A stretch of DNA of 36,026 nt from NCBI GenBank assembly GCA_902806415.1, contig CADCWN010000211.1:1-36026 (forward strand), read 5' to 3'. Source of the stretch: an uncultured Thermomicrobiales bacterium (GTDB lineage: Bacteria > Chloroflexota > Chloroflexia > Thermomicrobiales > CADCWN01). Position numbers and translations under genes: made by a program. The notes beneath the pieces were generated by a model. That model saw only the letters and a program-made list of their open reading frames with translations, was not told the DNA's origin and did no database searches. Within the stretch, counting starts at the first letter, position 1. Every line of letters begins with the position of its first letter. Of the stretch, positions 16,527-25,382 are shown in pieces.

Positions 16527-17462
16527 TCAACTTTCGGCCTGTTCATCCGTCGTCCCACCGGCCTGCCCGTCGGCCAGGATCGCGCCGACCGCTGACGGCT
16601 GATCGCAGCCTGCGTACCCGACACGCCAGAGGGATAAGCCCTGCGGCGGCGCGGGAGCGGGGGCGAGAGCACGATTCCGCCTCCGCAGGACTGACTCGAA
16701 CCACTCGGGCGTCCGCTTCCCCGACCCAACCTCGATCGCCGCGCCGACGATCGTGCGCACCATCTGCGGCAGGAAGCCGTTGGCGCGAATCCGGAACTCC
16801 AGGACTCGTCCCGCCGAATCGGGGTGTGCCGGCGTTCGGACCAGCCACCGGACCGCGTGGACAGCCCGCACGGTACTCCGCACCTGCACCCGCCCCGGCA
16901 CCCCCAACCCCTGCCCCGCGAAGGCGGCGAAATCGTGCTCCCCGAGGAGCCTCGCCGTCGCCGCGTCGAGTGCGACAGGATCGAGCGACCGCACTATATG
17001 CCAGACCTGTCGCGCCAAAGCGGGGTGGCGCACCGGCGCATTCCAGACCTGATACCGATACTCGCGCCAGCGCGCATCGTAGCGGGCGTGGAACGCGCCA
17101 TGGACCGTCTGCAAGCGCCAGATCGCCAGATCAGTCGGTAAGACCGCGTTGAGTGCTTTCAACAAGCGCTCGTCGGGCAGCGGCGACGCGACATCGCCGT
17201 GGGCGACTTGCCCGTCAGCATGGACCCCGCGATCGGTGCGCCCCGCGAACGTGACCGGTATCGCCCGCCCGGTGACGCGCTCCAAGGCGACGCTGAGTTC
17301 GCTCCCGACTGTGCGCCGCCCCGACTGCACCTGCGCCCCGAAGAAGGCGGCCCCGTCGTAAGCGAGGTCGAGGCGGACCCGGCGCGATGAGGCATCCGCC
17401 GTGACCCGAACGGCGAGGCCACCGGGCTGCGCCCCTTCGCTCGCTACCACCGCCCGGTCCAC
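16527..17462 (-). CDS. truA: tRNA pseudouridine(38-40) synthase
   Basis: TruA makes pseudouridine at positions 38-40 of the tRNA anticodon stem. The catalytic Asp is Asp77 in AGRTDRGVHADGQVAH. The family's DLAYDGAAFFGAQ and NGFLPQMVRTIVGAAIEVG segments are present, and the 311-residue length is slightly above normal because of a 25-residue N-terminal extension and an acidic tail. GTG at 17460-17462 starts 8 nt after the rplQ stop; the ribosome site is weak, suggesting translation coupled to rplQ. Confidence 0.95.
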   Translation of the reverse strand: MDRAVVASEGAQPGGLAVRVTADASSRRVRLDLAYDGAAFFGAQVQSGRRTVGSELSVALERVTGRAIPVTFAGRTDRGVHADGQVAHGDVASPLPDERLLKALNAVLPTDLAIWRLQTVHGAFHARYDARWREYRYQVWNAPVRHPALARQVWHIVRSLDPVALDAATARLLGEHDFAAFAGQGLGVPGRVQVRSTVRAVHAVRWLVRTPAHPDSAGRVLEFRIRANGFLPQMVRTIVGAAIEVGSGKRTPEWFESVLRRRNRALAPAPAPPQGLSLWRVGYAGCDQPSAVGAILADGQAGGTTDEQAES

Positions 17463-17470
17463 AACACCGC

Positions 17471-17821
17471 TTAGATCAGCTCGATCATCGCCATATCGGC
17501 CCCGTCGCCGCGGCGGGTGCCGAGCTTATAGATCCGGGTGTAGCCGCCGTTCTGCCCTTCGTAGCGCGGGCCGACGATGTCGAAGAGCTTGTCGCGCGCG
17601 ACCTTATGCACCAGGCGATCCAGCACCAGCTTCCGATGGAAGGGGCTGTCCTCGCGCGCGATCGTGATCAACTTCTCGACCACCGGGCGCAACGACTTCG
17701 CCTTCGCCTCGGTCGTCGTGATCCGCTCATTCAGGATGAGCGAGATCGCCTGCTGGCGGAACATGGCTTTTCGTTCCTGCCAGTCTCGCCCGAATTTCCG
17801 CCCCGCCTTGCGGTGCCGCAT
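17471..17821 (-). CDS. rplQ: 50S ribosomal protein L17
   Basis: L17 lies near the 50S exit tunnel rim. The 116-residue protein has the full family pattern: MRHRKAGRKFGRDWQERKAM, LILNERITTTEAKAK, and the final YTRIYKLGTRRGDGADMAMI. It sits between rpoA and truA as in most bacteria. The 74-bp gap to rpoA holds no heptamer array. Confidence 0.98.
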   Translation of the reverse strand: MRHRKAGRKFGRDWQERKAMFRQQAISLILNERITTTEAKAKSLRPVVEKLITIAREDSPFHRKLVLDRLVHKVARDKLFDIVGPRYEGQNGGYTRIYKLGTRRGDGADMAMIELI

Positions 17822-17895
17822 CGTCCTATCCTCCCGCGCGCGGACCTCGGAATCCGCCTACTGACATCACTGAGCCCGAACAATTAACCCCGTCG

Positions 17896-18915
17896 TTATT
17901 GTGTAGTGTCCTGATCATCGCCGCCGTCTGCGATATCCCCAGCCAGGCCATCATCCTCATCGAGCAACGGCACGGACTCGGCATCGGCGGGCAAGAAGTT
18001 GTGCTCCTTGAGCTTGTCCCACAGCTCGTTGAACGAACGCGGACCGAAGTTGCGAATCGCCAGCAGATCGTCGCGCTCCATCTGGAGAACCTGCCCGACC
18101 CGCTCGATACCGCGACTCCGCAGCGCGTTGACGACGCGCGGCGAGAGGCCGAGATCCGACAGGGGCTTCGCCTCCGCCTCGGGCGAGATATACGGGCCAT
18201 TAACACCGGGGGCCACGCTGACCTCGCGGTTGAACCCGGCGATCACCTGGCCATACTCGACGAGGATTTGTGCTGCCTGCGAGAGCGCATCGCCAGCGTC
18301 GATCGTCCCGTTAGTCACGATCTCGAGCGTCAGCTTGTCGTAGTCGGTCAGATGGCCGACACGAGTATGCTCGGTGAGATAGTTCACCTTGGTGATCGGC
18401 GTGAAGATCGCATCGAGCGGAATCTCACCGATCGTCAGGCTCTCCTGCGCCTCGGCGGGCCGGTAGCCTCGCCCGCGCTCGATCACCAGTTCCATCTCCA
18501 GCGTCGCGTCGGCGTTATCGAGCGTCGCCAGATGCAACTCCGGGTTGACGCACTCGATCTCGACCGGCCACTGCACATCACCGGCGGTCACTTCGCGCTC
18601 GCCATGCACGAAAACCCTGGCCCGGAGCTCACCGCGCACCTCGGTCACTTCGCGCAGGTTCACGCGCTTGAGATTCAGCACCAGCTCGGTCACATCCTCC
18701 TTGATGTTCGGGAGGGCCGAGAACTCATGCCAGACATCGGCGATTCGCACGCGCGAGACGGCCACACCGGGGAGCGAACGCAACAAAATACGCCGGAGCG
18801 CATTGCCGAGCGTCGTGCCGTAACCGGCCTCCAGCGGCTCGATCGCGAACCGCCCGTAGTTGAGGCCCGTCAGTTCGCGCTCGACCTTCATCTGTGCTAT
18901 ATCCAGCACTGACAT
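17896..18915 (-). CDS. rpoA: RNA polymerase alpha subunit
   Basis: Alpha dimerises to nucleate RNA polymerase assembly and contacts UP elements and activators. The N-terminal domain (about 1-230) begins with FAIEPLEAGYGTTLGNALRR, the dimerisation hallmark. An acidic linker and a C-terminal domain follow (LGLSPRVVNALRSRGIERVG then RNFGPRSFNELWDKL), and the tail ends in Asp-rich sequence. At 339 residues its length is normal. ATG at 18913-18915 is preceded by GAGGAAAG. It follows rpsD after 154 bases containing a large hairpin. Confidence 0.98.
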   Translation of the reverse strand: MSVLDIAQMKVERELTGLNYGRFAIEPLEAGYGTTLGNALRRILLRSLPGVAVSRVRIADVWHEFSALPNIKEDVTELVLNLKRVNLREVTEVRGELRARVFVHGEREVTAGDVQWPVEIECVNPELHLATLDNADATLEMELVIERGRGYRPAEAQESLTIGEIPLDAIFTPITKVNYLTEHTRVGHLTDYDKLTLEIVTNGTIDAGDALSQAAQILVEYGQVIAGFNREVSVAPGVNGPYISPEAEAKPLSDLGLSPRVVNALRSRGIERVGQVLQMERDDLLAIRNFGPRSFNELWDKLKEHNFLPADAESVPLLDEDDGLAGDIADGGDDQDTTQ

Positions 18916-19009
18916 TAACTTTCCTCCGTGTCCTCGTCAACGAACGACGAGGAGTGGTGTAATGCGCCGCTGGGTTCCGTCGGCGTCCGCCCGACCGAAG
19001 CGCCACGCG

Positions 19010-19067
19010 CGCGCCGCCCGCGCGGCCCGACCGGGGAAATCCCCCGCAGGGCCGCGCGGGCGGCGCG
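19010..19067. repeat. Large GC hairpin with GGGGAAATCCCC tip between rpsD and rpoA
   Basis: Arms 19010-19028 and 19049-19067 are perfect 19-bp inverse complements. The interior holds a second small stem GGGG-AAAT-CCCC (19033-19044). It starts 3 bases after the rpsD stop. A similar tip occurs after rpsQ. It may be a partial terminator, an RNase processing site or an mRNA stabiliser that sets RpoA levels apart from S4. Confidence 0.85.
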
Positions 19068-19069
19068 AT

Positions 19070-19690
19070 CTACCGGTTGTAATGCTCCACGATCAGCTGC
19101 GCGCGAATCCCCTGCTCGGCATCTTCACGGGTGGGCAGCGAGACGACGCGCGCCGCCAGATTGGTCGGCTCCGGGCTGATCCACGCCGGGACCCGCGAAC
19201 CGCTCCCGCCGCCGGGCAAACCAATATTCTGGAAGTACGTCAGCCGCCGACTCTCGGGGCGCACCGCGATCGTCTCCCCGACCTTCACGATGAAGGAGGG
19301 GATATCGGTCTTGCGACCATCGACCGTGATATGGCCGTGGTTAACGATCTGGCGCGCTTGCCGCCGCGTCGTGGCGATCCCCATCCGGTAGACGACATTG
19401 TCCAGGCGCCGCTCGAGTAGGCTGAACAGGTTATCGCCCGTCTCGCCGGGCATCCGCCGCGCGCGGTCGAAGGTGTTGCGGAACTGGCGTTCCAAGACGC
19501 CATACATGTAACGCGCCTTCTGCTTCTCGACGAGGTGCAGCCCATACTCCGAGACCTTGCGCCGCTTCGCATTCGGCCCGTGCTGGCCGGGCTGGAAGGA
19601 GCGGCGAGAGAGGATGCGCTGACCCTTCTCGGTGATCCCGAGATTAAGGCGTCGGCTGATCTTGCCGACCGGGCCAGTATAACGAGCCAT
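19070..19690 (-). CDS. rpsD: 30S ribosomal protein S4, zinc-free type
   Basis: S4 nucleates 30S assembly on 16S rRNA and is often the autoregulator of its operon. The 206-residue protein has GQHG and the S4 RNA-binding domain ([32 protein letters not shown]). The N-terminus ([20 protein letters not shown]) lacks the CxxC cysteines, so it is the C-minus form, although S14 and L36 here keep their zinc ligands. ATG at 19688-19690. It follows rpsK after 17 bases. Confidence 0.98.
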   Translation of the reverse strand: MARYTGPVGKISRRLNLGITEKGQRILSRRSFQPGQHGPNAKRRKVSEYGLHLVEKQKARYMYGVLERQFRNTFDRARRMPGETGDNLFSLLERRLDNVVYRMGIATTRRQARQIVNHGHITVDGRKTDIPSFIVKVGETIAVRPESRRLTYFQNIGLPGGGSGSRVPAWISPEPTNLAARVVSLPTREDAEQGIRAQLIVEHYNR

Positions 19691-19707
19691 CTAAATGATC
19701 TCCTTCC

Positions 19708-20124
19708 TCAGACCCGGCGCCGCTTCGGCGGTCGGCAGCCATTATGTGGGATCGGCGTCACGTCGGCGATCGACAGCACCTGCAAACCAGCGGCGGCGAG
19801 CGAACGAATCGCCGATTCGCGCCCGGCCCCCGGACCCTTCACGAAGACATCGACCTGCCGGAGCCCGTGTTCCATCGCCTTGCGCACCGCGTTCTCGGCG
19901 GTCACCTGCGCAGCGTATGGCGTGCTCTTGCGCGAGCCCTTGAAGTTGGCCGCGCCGGCGCTATCCCAGGCGAGGACGTTGCCCTGCTGGTCGGTCAGGG
20001 TCACGATCGTGTTGTTGAACGTCGCCTGGATATACGCCCGACCGCGAGGGATATTCTTGCGCTCTTTGCGCTTCCCCCGCTGCCGTCGTGGTGGTGCCGT
20101 CCCTTGCCGCCGCCGATCAGCCAT
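19708..20124 (-). CDS. rpsK: 30S ribosomal protein S11
   Basis: S11 lines the 30S platform near the E site and Shine-Dalgarno helix. The 138 residues contain [49 protein letters not shown] and the terminal [18 protein letters not shown], all universal. The N-terminus is a basic, disordered extension of about 20 residues. ATG at 20122-20124 with GGAGGGGG just upstream. Confidence 0.98.
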   Translation of the reverse strand: MADRRRQGTAPPRRQRGKRKERKNIPRGRAYIQATFNNTIVTLTDQQGNVLAWDSAGAANFKGSRKSTPYAAQVTAENAVRKAMEHGLRQVDVFVKGPGAGRESAIRSLAAAGLQVLSIADVTPIPHNGCRPPKRRRV

Positions 20125-20181
20125 TCCCCCTCCAAACTCACGCGTTCTTCATCGTACCTAGCACCCCTGGTCTAAAGGGCC

Positions 20182-20199
20182 GTTCGCGCAGTTGCGAAC
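20182..20199. repeat. Small hairpin between rpsM and rpsK
   Basis: GTTCGC (20182-20187) and GCGAAC (20194-20199) form a 6-bp stem with loop GCAGTT in the 101-bp gap downstream of rpsM. There is no T-tract and no heptamer array here. Role unknown. Confidence 0.5.
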
Positions 20200-20225
20200 A
20201 CCATCAGCCGAGAGTGTTGAGCGTC

Positions 20226-20603
20226 CTACTTCGTCGCCTTCTTCTTACCGGCGATCGCCCGCTTCGGACCACGGCGCGTGCGCGCATTGGTGCGGGTGCG
20301 CTGGCCGCGCGTCGGCAGGCCACGGCGATGCCGCAGGCCGCGATAACACCCGATGTCCATCAGGCGCTTGATGTTCATGCCAACTTGACGGCGCAGATCA
20401 CCCTCGACCGTGATGTCGCGGTCGATCAGATCGCGCAGACGATTGACTTCCTCATCCGAGAGGTCGCGCACGCGCGTATCCGGGCTGACATTGCTCTGCA
20501 AGAGCAATTTCTTACTCGTCGTCGAGCCGATACCGAAGATGTACTGTAGACCAACCTCGACGCGCTTCTCGCGCGGCAAGTCCACACCCGCGATTCTCGC
20601 CAT
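20226..20603 (-). CDS. rpsM: 30S ribosomal protein S13
   Basis: S13 bridges the 30S head to the 50S (B1 bridges) and touches P-site tRNA through its tail. The 125 residues begin [20 protein letters not shown] and include the helix-two-turn-helix region, [19 protein letters not shown] and a Lys-rich end (GKKKATK). ATG at 20601-20603. It follows rpmJ, across a gap with heptamer repeats. Confidence 0.98.
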   Translation of the reverse strand: MARIAGVDLPREKRVEVGLQYIFGIGSTTSKKLLLQSNVSPDTRVRDLSDEEVNRLRDLIDRDITVEGDLRRQVGMNIKRLMDIGCYRGLRHRRGLPTRGQRTRTNARTRRGPKRAIAGKKKATK

Positions 20604-20616
20604 GCTACCCCCCGAT

Positions 20617-20723
20617 GAGTGACAAAGTACGAATGATCGTGGTCCCCTGCCGTGTCATGGGAGAGCGACGAATCTATGACGACAGCGACGACGACTCTAT
20701 TCGTCACTCGTCATTCGTCACTC
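20617..20723. repeat. Heptamer repeat pair between rpmJ and rpsM
   Basis: The right arm (20699-20723) reads ATTCGTC, ACTCGTC, ATTCGTC, ACTC and ends 3 bases from the rpmJ stop. The left arm (20617-20636) is its inverse with a few changes (GAGTGAC, AAAGTAC, GAATGA). The mRNA-sense unit is GAGTGAC/GAATGAC. A second GACGAC-rich run lies between at 20676-20695. Confidence 0.75.
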
Positions 20724-20726
20724 CCC

Positions 20727-20843
20727 CTAGCCCTGACGCTGCTTGTGCGTCGGATCCTTGCTGCAAATCACCCGGATAATCCCGCGGCGCTTGATCACCT
20801 TGCAGGAGTCGCAACGCTTCTTCACCGAAGCCTGAACCTTCAT
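20727..20843 (-). CDS. rpmJ: 50S ribosomal protein L36, zinc-binding form
   Basis: L36 is a small zinc-ribbon protein of the 50S. The 38 residues start [20 protein letters not shown] and continue to [12 protein letters not shown]. The C-x2-C-x12-C-x4-H ligand set is complete (zinc or C-plus form). ATG at 20841-20843, with GGGGGAGACT upstream. It follows infA after 30 bases, the usual order. Confidence 0.97.
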   Translation of the reverse strand: MKVQASVKKRCDSCKVIKRRGIIRVICSKDPTHKQRQG

Positions 20844-20873
20844 AGTCTCCCCCTCGTTCGTCCACGTTCATGG

Positions 20874-21101
20874 CTATTGTCGTTCGCGGCCCACTTTCGC
20901 CACGATACGCCCTCGCCCGGCATCGAAGGGCGTGAGTTCCAGCCGCACCCGATCGCCCGGCAGGAGTCGCACGACGACCAGTCGCAATCGACCGCCTACG
21001 TGGGCGAGAATATCTCGACCATCATCGAGCGCAACTCGGAAGAGCGCATTCGGTAATGCTTCGACGATCGTCCCGATGATCGCTTCGCTCCCAGCAGCCA
21101 T
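20874..21101 (-). CDS. infA: Translation initiation factor IF-1
   Basis: IF-1 occupies the 30S A site during initiation. The 75-residue OB-fold protein shows GTIVEALPNALFRVALDDGR, LAHVGGRLR, LLPGDRVRLELTPFDAGRGRI. ATG at 21099-21101 gives the standard length; a longer upstream reading adds 50 residues without family similarity. The Shine-Dalgarno is not obvious. The core has more Val and Arg than common IF-1 (for example RLRLVVVRLLPGD) but no missing segment. Confidence 0.95.
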   Translation of the reverse strand: MAAGSEAIIGTIVEALPNALFRVALDDGRDILAHVGGRLRLVVVRLLPGDRVRLELTPFDAGRGRIVAKVGRERQ

Positions 21102-21187
21102 CAGCGGCCCGCGAGGCCACGATGGCAAAGAGCATGTGACGACCTGCCATTCGGCACGGCCGCCACGATCGGTGAGTATACCACAGG

Positions 21188-21997
21188 TTACCGCACTTGC
21201 GTCAAGATCTCCGCCGCACCGCGCGGCGTGATCGCGATTGTATGCTCGCAATGGGCCGCGACGCTGCCATCGGTCGTCACCGTCGCCCAGCCATCGGAGA
21301 GCACAACCCAGTCGGCCCCGCCGAGCGTGAAGATCGGCTCAATCGTGAAGGTCATCCCTGGTCGGAGGATCGGGCCGCTCCCGGCACCGCGTGTCACGAC
21401 ATTCGGCACCGAGGGGGCTTCATGCATCTCCCGACCGATCCCATGCCCGGTATACTCCCGCACGATCCCGTAGCCGCGCCGCCGCCCGTAACGCTCGATC
21501 GCCGCCGAGACATCGGCGAGGCGATTGCCCGCCCGCGCCACCGCGATCGCGGCGATCAACGCCCCCTCGGTATCGGCAATCAAGCGCGCGCGTTTCGGCG
21601 AGACGGGGCCAACCGGCACGGTGATCGCGGCGTCACCGTGCCAGCCGTCGAGGATCGCGCCGACATCGAGCGAGATGATGTCGCCCGGCTGCAACGCGCG
21701 CGAACCGGGGAAACCGTGAACGATCGTCTCATTGACCGAGGTGCAGACCGAACCGGGGAACGGTGTCGGGCCGGGGTAGCCGAGAAATGAGGGAGTCGCG
21801 CCGCGACCGACGATGAAGTCATGCGCCAGGCGATCGAGCGCGGCGGTCGTCGTCCCGGGTAGGCACGCCGCGTGCAGGACCGCCAACGTCTCGGCGACGA
21901 GCCCACCCGCCCGACGCATCCCTTCGAGCGCCTCATGGTCCTTCAGGACGACAACGTCGGTATCGTCAGTGCGTTGGGGGGCGATAGTACGCGCCAA
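21188..21997 (-). CDS. map: Type I methionine aminopeptidase
   Basis: MAP removes the N-terminal Met from new proteins using two divalent metals. All five ligand positions can be seen: Asp in SLDVGAILDGWHGDAAI (two), His in TGHGIGREMHE, Glu in MTFTIEPIF, and Glu in HCEHTIAIT. The start is not certain. TTG at 21995-21997 has GGGAG 6 nt upstream and gives 269 residues; the conserved domain starts near VVVLKDHEALEGMRRAGG. No ATG or GTG lies closer. It follows adk across a 108-bp gap with a hairpin. Confidence 0.93.
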   Translation of the reverse strand: MARTIAPQRTDDTDVVVLKDHEALEGMRRAGGLVAETLAVLHAACLPGTTTAALDRLAHDFIVGRGATPSFLGYPGPTPFPGSVCTSVNETIVHGFPGSRALQPGDIISLDVGAILDGWHGDAAITVPVGPVSPKRARLIADTEGALIAAIAVARAGNRLADVSAAIERYGRRRGYGIVREYTGHGIGREMHEAPSVPNVVTRGAGSGPILRPGMTFTIEPIFTLGGADWVVLSDGWATVTTDGSVAAHCEHTIAITPRGAAEILTQVR

Positions 21998-22020
21998 GAT
22001 CCGCTCCCGAGTATTACAGA

Positions 22021-22060
22021 CTGCGCGGGCGGGGGCGAACAACGTCCCCCGCCCGCGCAG
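22021..22060. repeat. GC hairpin between adk and map
   Basis: The perfect 15-bp arms 22021-22035 and 22046-22060 have the loop CGAACAACGT. It lies between the adk stop (22106) and the proposed map start (21997). No T-tract follows in the direction of transcription. Its presence argues against the longer map reading frame, which would have to translate through it. Confidence 0.85.
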
Positions 22061-22105
22061 CATCACCAAGCTATGCGCGTGCCTACCCGGTCGAGCGGTC
22101 GTTCC

Positions 22106-22762
22106 TCAGCTCAGCGCGGTGAGCAAATCGCTCGTCACCCGATCGATCGGCGCATCGCCATTCACCTCGCGCACGATCCCGCGCGCCCGATAATATTCGA
22201 GCAACGGCTGCGTCTGGTCGTCGTAGAGACGTAACCGCTCGGTCAGCGCGGCATCGGTATCATCGGCCCGCTGGCGCAGATCGGTCGAACCGCAGACGTC
22301 GCAGACGCCCGCCATTTTGGGCGGCTTGGTGCGCAGGTTATAGATCGTGCCACAGTGCGCGCAGATGACCCGTTCGGTGACGCGCGCGATCAGGATCGCA
22401 CGCGGCGCATCGAGATTGACGACCCGATCGATCCGCTGGCCGATCCCGTCGAGTTCGCTATCGAGGCTCTCCGCCTGCGCGCGATTACGCGGGAAGCCGT
22501 CGAAGAGCGCGCCCGCGAGGTCGGGTTCGTGGTGGGCAACCTGCTTCAATCGCTCGATCACCAGGCCGATCACCAGATCATCAGGGACGAGTGCCCCGCG
22601 ATCGTAGTAGACCTTGGCGTCTTTCCCGAGCGGGGTCTCCGCCTTGATCGCCGCGCGGAGCAGATCGCCGGAGGCGACCCGCGTCAGGCGGAGTCGCGGC
22701 GCGACGATCTCCCCCTGCGTCCCCTTGCCCACCCCTTGCGGGCCAAGCAATATCGCGTTCAA
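22106..22762 (-). CDS. adk: Adenylate kinase, zinc LID type
   Basis: Adk converts ATP and AMP to two ADP. The P-loop GPQGVGKGT (7-15) has Gln where Pro is most common. The lid has four Cys (134, 137, 154, 157) in a CAHC...CDVC zinc site. RVASGDLLR and GFPRNRAQAESLD are typical. The start is TTG at 22760-22762 with GGAGG about 6 nt upstream. Its place after secY is conserved in the spc operon. The gap between them carries the best heptamer hairpin of the window. Confidence 0.96.
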   Translation of the reverse strand: MNAILLGPQGVGKGTQGEIVAPRLRLTRVASGDLLRAAIKAETPLGKDAKVYYDRGALVPDDLVIGLVIERLKQVAHHEPDLAGALFDGFPRNRAQAESLDSELDGIGQRIDRVVNLDAPRAILIARVTERVICAHCGTIYNLRTKPPKMAGVCDVCGSTDLRQRADDTDAALTERLRLYDDQTQPLLEYYRARGIVREVNGDAPIDRVTSDLLTALS

Positions 22763-22772
22763 TACGTCCTCC

Positions 22773-22883
22773 AGTCGTCGGTCGTCGGTCGTCAGTCGTT
22801 AGTAGATAACGGGTATCGTTGAAGGCTTTTGCCTTCCGCTACTCCCGTACTCACTGACGACCGAAGACCGACGACCGACGACT
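22773..22883. repeat. Heptamer repeat hairpin between secY and adk
   Basis: The left arm 22773-22796 is an exact inverse complement of the right arm's units (22853-22883) except that the right arm has one extra heptamer (ACCGAAG). Units are ACCGACG in the right arm. The centre holds another small stem GAAGGC-TTTT-GCCTTC. The right arm ends 5 bases from the secY stop; the left ends at the adk Shine-Dalgarno. Confidence 0.9.
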
Positions 22884-22888
22884 CGTCC

Positions 22889-24187
22889 CTACTTGATGAA
22901 GCCCTCATAGTGACGCATCAAGAGTTGTGCTTCCAATTGGCGCATCGTATCGATCGCCACGCCGACAACGATCAGCAGCGAGGTACTGCCGAGGAAGAGC
23001 GTCTGCACCCCAGTGATCTGCGCGGCGATCCAGGGCAGCACCGCGACCGTGCCGAGGAAGAGGGCACCGACGATCGTGATCCGCGTCAGCACGCGGTTGA
23101 GGAACAGGTTGGTCGGCGCACCGGGGCGAATCCCCGGAATGAAGCCGCCATTCTTCTGCAAGTTCTCGGCGATATTCTGCTGCTGGAAGACGACGACCGT
23201 GTAGAAGTAGGTGAAGCCGACCACCATCAGGAAGTAAATGATCTGGTACTGGAGCGAGTTGGCATCGAAGACTCGCGCCAGGAAGTTCGCCGGTTCCCGC
23301 AGCCATTGCCGGTCGGAGGCGGTGAAGAGGTTGGCGATATAGCCGGGGAAGACCATGATCGAGACGGCGAAGATCAGCGGGATCATCCCGGCGGAATTGA
23401 CCTTCAGCGGGATGTGCGTCGTCTGGCCACCGTACTGGCGGTTGCCACGAACGCGCCGCGCGTAGTTGACCTGGATCTTTCGCTGCCCCTCATTGATCAG
23501 CACGATCCCGACGATGGTGATCAGACCGAGCAGGATGAAGATCGCGATCCCGGCGATATTCTGCGTCAGGGTATCGCCGCTGACGAGCTGCCCGATCGAG
23601 GTGGGCAGATTGGCGACGATGCCACCGAAGATGATGATCGACACACCCTGGCCGATCCCGTTCTGGGTGATCAACTCACCGATCCAGACCAGGAACATCG
23701 TCCCGGCGGTCATCGAGATCAAGATCGCGATCGAGCGTAGGGCGGTGGCGCTATCGAAGAGGCCGAAGTTCGACAACACGCCCTGGCTCTTCATCAGCTG
23801 GCATTGGCCGAACGCCTGGAGGAGCGCCAGCGGCACGGTGGTGATGTGCTGATAGCGATTGAGCGTCGCGCGCCCCTGCTCACCTTCCTTGCTCAGTTCG
23901 TCGAGCCGCGGGATGATCGGCGTCAGGAGTTGGAAGATGATGCTGGCGGTGATGTACGGATAGACCCCCATCGCCGCGATCGAGAACTGGCGCAAGGCGC
24001 TTCCCGAGAAGAGGTTGAGCATCCCGAGGAGTTGGTTCTGCTGCAAGAGTTCGTCGAGACGGGCGAGATCCACCCCCGGTACCGGGATGTGGGCGACGAT
24101 GCGGAAGACGATCAGCATCAACAGGGTGAAGATGATCTTTCGACGCAGATCGGGAATCTTAAAGGCGTTGAACACCGCCTGGAGCAT
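22889..24187 (-). CDS. secY: Preprotein translocase subunit SecY
   Basis: SecY forms the protein-conducting channel of the Sec translocon. The 432-residue protein has ten membrane segments. PDLRRKIIFTLLMLIVFRIV starts TM1, followed by the plug region and IPVPGVD. GGIVANLPTSI, NSAGMIPLIFA and NGGFIPGIRPG are conserved landmarks, the last in cytosolic loop C5 that contacts SecA and the ribosome. ATG at 24185-24187. It follows rplO across a 214-bp gap with hairpins, long for this junction. Confidence 0.97.
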   Translation of the reverse strand: MLQAVFNAFKIPDLRRKIIFTLLMLIVFRIVAHIPVPGVDLARLDELLQQNQLLGMLNLFSGSALRQFSIAAMGVYPYITASIIFQLLTPIIPRLDELSKEGEQGRATLNRYQHITTVPLALLQAFGQCQLMKSQGVLSNFGLFDSATALRSIAILISMTAGTMFLVWIGELITQNGIGQGVSIIIFGGIVANLPTSIGQLVSGDTLTQNIAGIAIFILLGLITIVGIVLINEGQRKIQVNYARRVRGNRQYGGQTTHIPLKVNSAGMIPLIFAVSIMVFPGYIANLFTASDRQWLREPANFLARVFDANSLQYQIIYFLMVVGFTYFYTVVVFQQQNIAENLQKNGGFIPGIRPGAPTNLFLNRVLTRITIVGALFLGTVAVLPWIAAQITGVQTLFLGSTSLLIVVGVAIDTMRQLEAQLLMRHYEGFIK

Positions 24188-24259
24188 GGTCGCCTCCGCG
24201 AGTGACGATCAATAGCTGACGATTTACAGACCATAAGGATAGCAGATCGGCGGCTAGCA

Positions 24260-24338
24260 CACCGTCCTCACGGTGGCAATCACACCGCTGCCAACGCGCA
24301 GAAGAGTATCGAGAGCGCTGCTCAACCGCTCTCGATAC
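24260..24338. repeat. Two hairpins in the rplO-secY gap
   Basis: A 12-bp perfect stem (24306-24317 with 24327-24338, loop CTGCTCAAC) lies close to rplO, and a 6-bp stem CACCGT-CCTC-ACGGTG (24260-24275) lies nearer secY. In mRNA sense the first is followed by TCTTCT, a weak T-run. This gap could hold an attenuator that separates SecY expression from the ribosomal proteins. I found no convincing promoter. Confidence 0.6.
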
Positions 24339-24401
24339 CCTCGCCGCTCGCATTGGTACGGACCCGCGATGCAGAGCGCCACGCCGGGTCTGTGGAGGCG
24401 C

Positions 24402-24905
24402 TCAAGCCTGGTCCGCGTCGGATTCGTCGCTCGCCACCTCGGTCGCATCGCCCGCCGACGCGGGGGCATCGATCTCCTCGACCGAGCCGCCTGCGGCCTC
24501 GATCTTCGCGCGGGCACCAGCGGTCACCCGATTCGCGCGCACCTGGATCGGGCGCGTGATCTCGCCATCGCCGAGGATCTTCAGCGGGCGCGCCATATCG
24601 ACAATACCGGCGCGCGCCAGGGCGGTCTGGTCGATCAGCCCTTCCAGTGCCAGCTCGTCGAGTCGCCCAACATTGACGATCTCGAACTCGACCCGGAAGT
24701 GATTCGTGAAGCCGCGCTTGTACGGCATCCGCTTCGCGATCGAGATCTGGCCGCCCTCGAAGCCGCGGCGGTTCATCCCGCTGCGCGCCTGCTGCCCCTT
24801 GGTACCTTTGCCTGCGGTCGTCCCCTGGCCGGAGCCGTTGCCACGACCGATACGTCGCTTATCCTTCTTCGCGCCCGGATTGGGCCGCAAGTCATGCTGC
24901 TGCAT
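24402..24905 (-). CDS. rplO: 50S ribosomal protein L15
   Basis: L15 binds 23S rRNA late in 50S assembly. LRPNPGAKKDKRRIGRGNGSG, GKGTKGQQARSG and RRGFEGGQISIAKRMPYKRG are the basic extended loop; the globular C-terminal half follows (FEIVNVGRLDEL ... VRANRVTAGARAKIEAAGG). Of 167 residues, the last 25 are an acidic Ala/Asp/Ser-rich tail. It follows rpmD after 31 bases. Confidence 0.97.
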   Translation of the reverse strand: MQQHDLRPNPGAKKDKRRIGRGNGSGQGTTAGKGTKGQQARSGMNRRGFEGGQISIAKRMPYKRGFTNHFRVEFEIVNVGRLDELALEGLIDQTALARAGIVDMARPLKILGDGEITRPIQVRANRVTAGARAKIEAAGGSVEEIDAPASAGDATEVASDESDADQA

Positions 24906-24936
24906 CGCTCATCCCTGCTTTCCCTGGCGGCGCAGA

Positions 24937-25305
24937 CTAACCCTGCGCCGTGCCGTTCTCCTCGCCCTCGCCCTCGGCCTCGGCCTCGTCTTCCAACATC
25001 CCGAGGATCGCCATCAGCGCCTCGCGCTCGGCGATCCGGCGCTCGATCCGCGCCTGGAAGCGCTGGGTGCCGGTCTGCTGGCGCGGGGATGGGGTGTCCG
25101 ACGCGACCTCCTCGACCGCGATCAGGTGGTTCACCTTGTTGACCATGCCCCGAATACCGGGCGTGTCGTTGTGGATGACCGACTGGCGGATACGGCGTAG
25201 CCCGAGCGACTGTACCGTGAGGCGCTGACTCTCGCGATACCCGATAGGGCTCTTCACCAGGGTAATTTTCAGCCGCCCAGTCGCCGCCGTGGTTTGTTCC
25301 TGCAT
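24937..25305 (-). CDS. rpmD: 50S ribosomal protein L30 with long C-terminal extension
   Basis: The first 67 residues are a complete L30 ([44 protein letters not shown]), which normally ends there near 60 residues. A further 55 follow: a Pro/Gln spacer, a likely charged helix ([20 protein letters not shown]) and an acidic tail. The extension is in frame and has no separate start, so it is translated. The role is unknown. Confidence 0.93.
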   Translation of the reverse strand: MQEQTTAATGRLKITLVKSPIGYRESQRLTVQSLGLRRIRQSVIHNDTPGIRGMVNKVNHLIAVEEVASDTPSPRQQTGTQRFQARIERRIAEREALMAILGMLEDEAEAEGEGEENGTAQG

Positions 25306-25382
25306 CCTGATTTCTCCTCGTCAGTCGCGGGCGCGGCGGCCAACACGGGAACCCCGCTGGCAATCGCACGCCGCCGACCGCG

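Noticed and set aside
20874..21251. Longer 125-residue IF-1
   Set aside because: The conserved IF-1 fold begins a few residues after ATG 21099-21101; the upstream 50 residues resemble no IF-1 and overlap the end of map.
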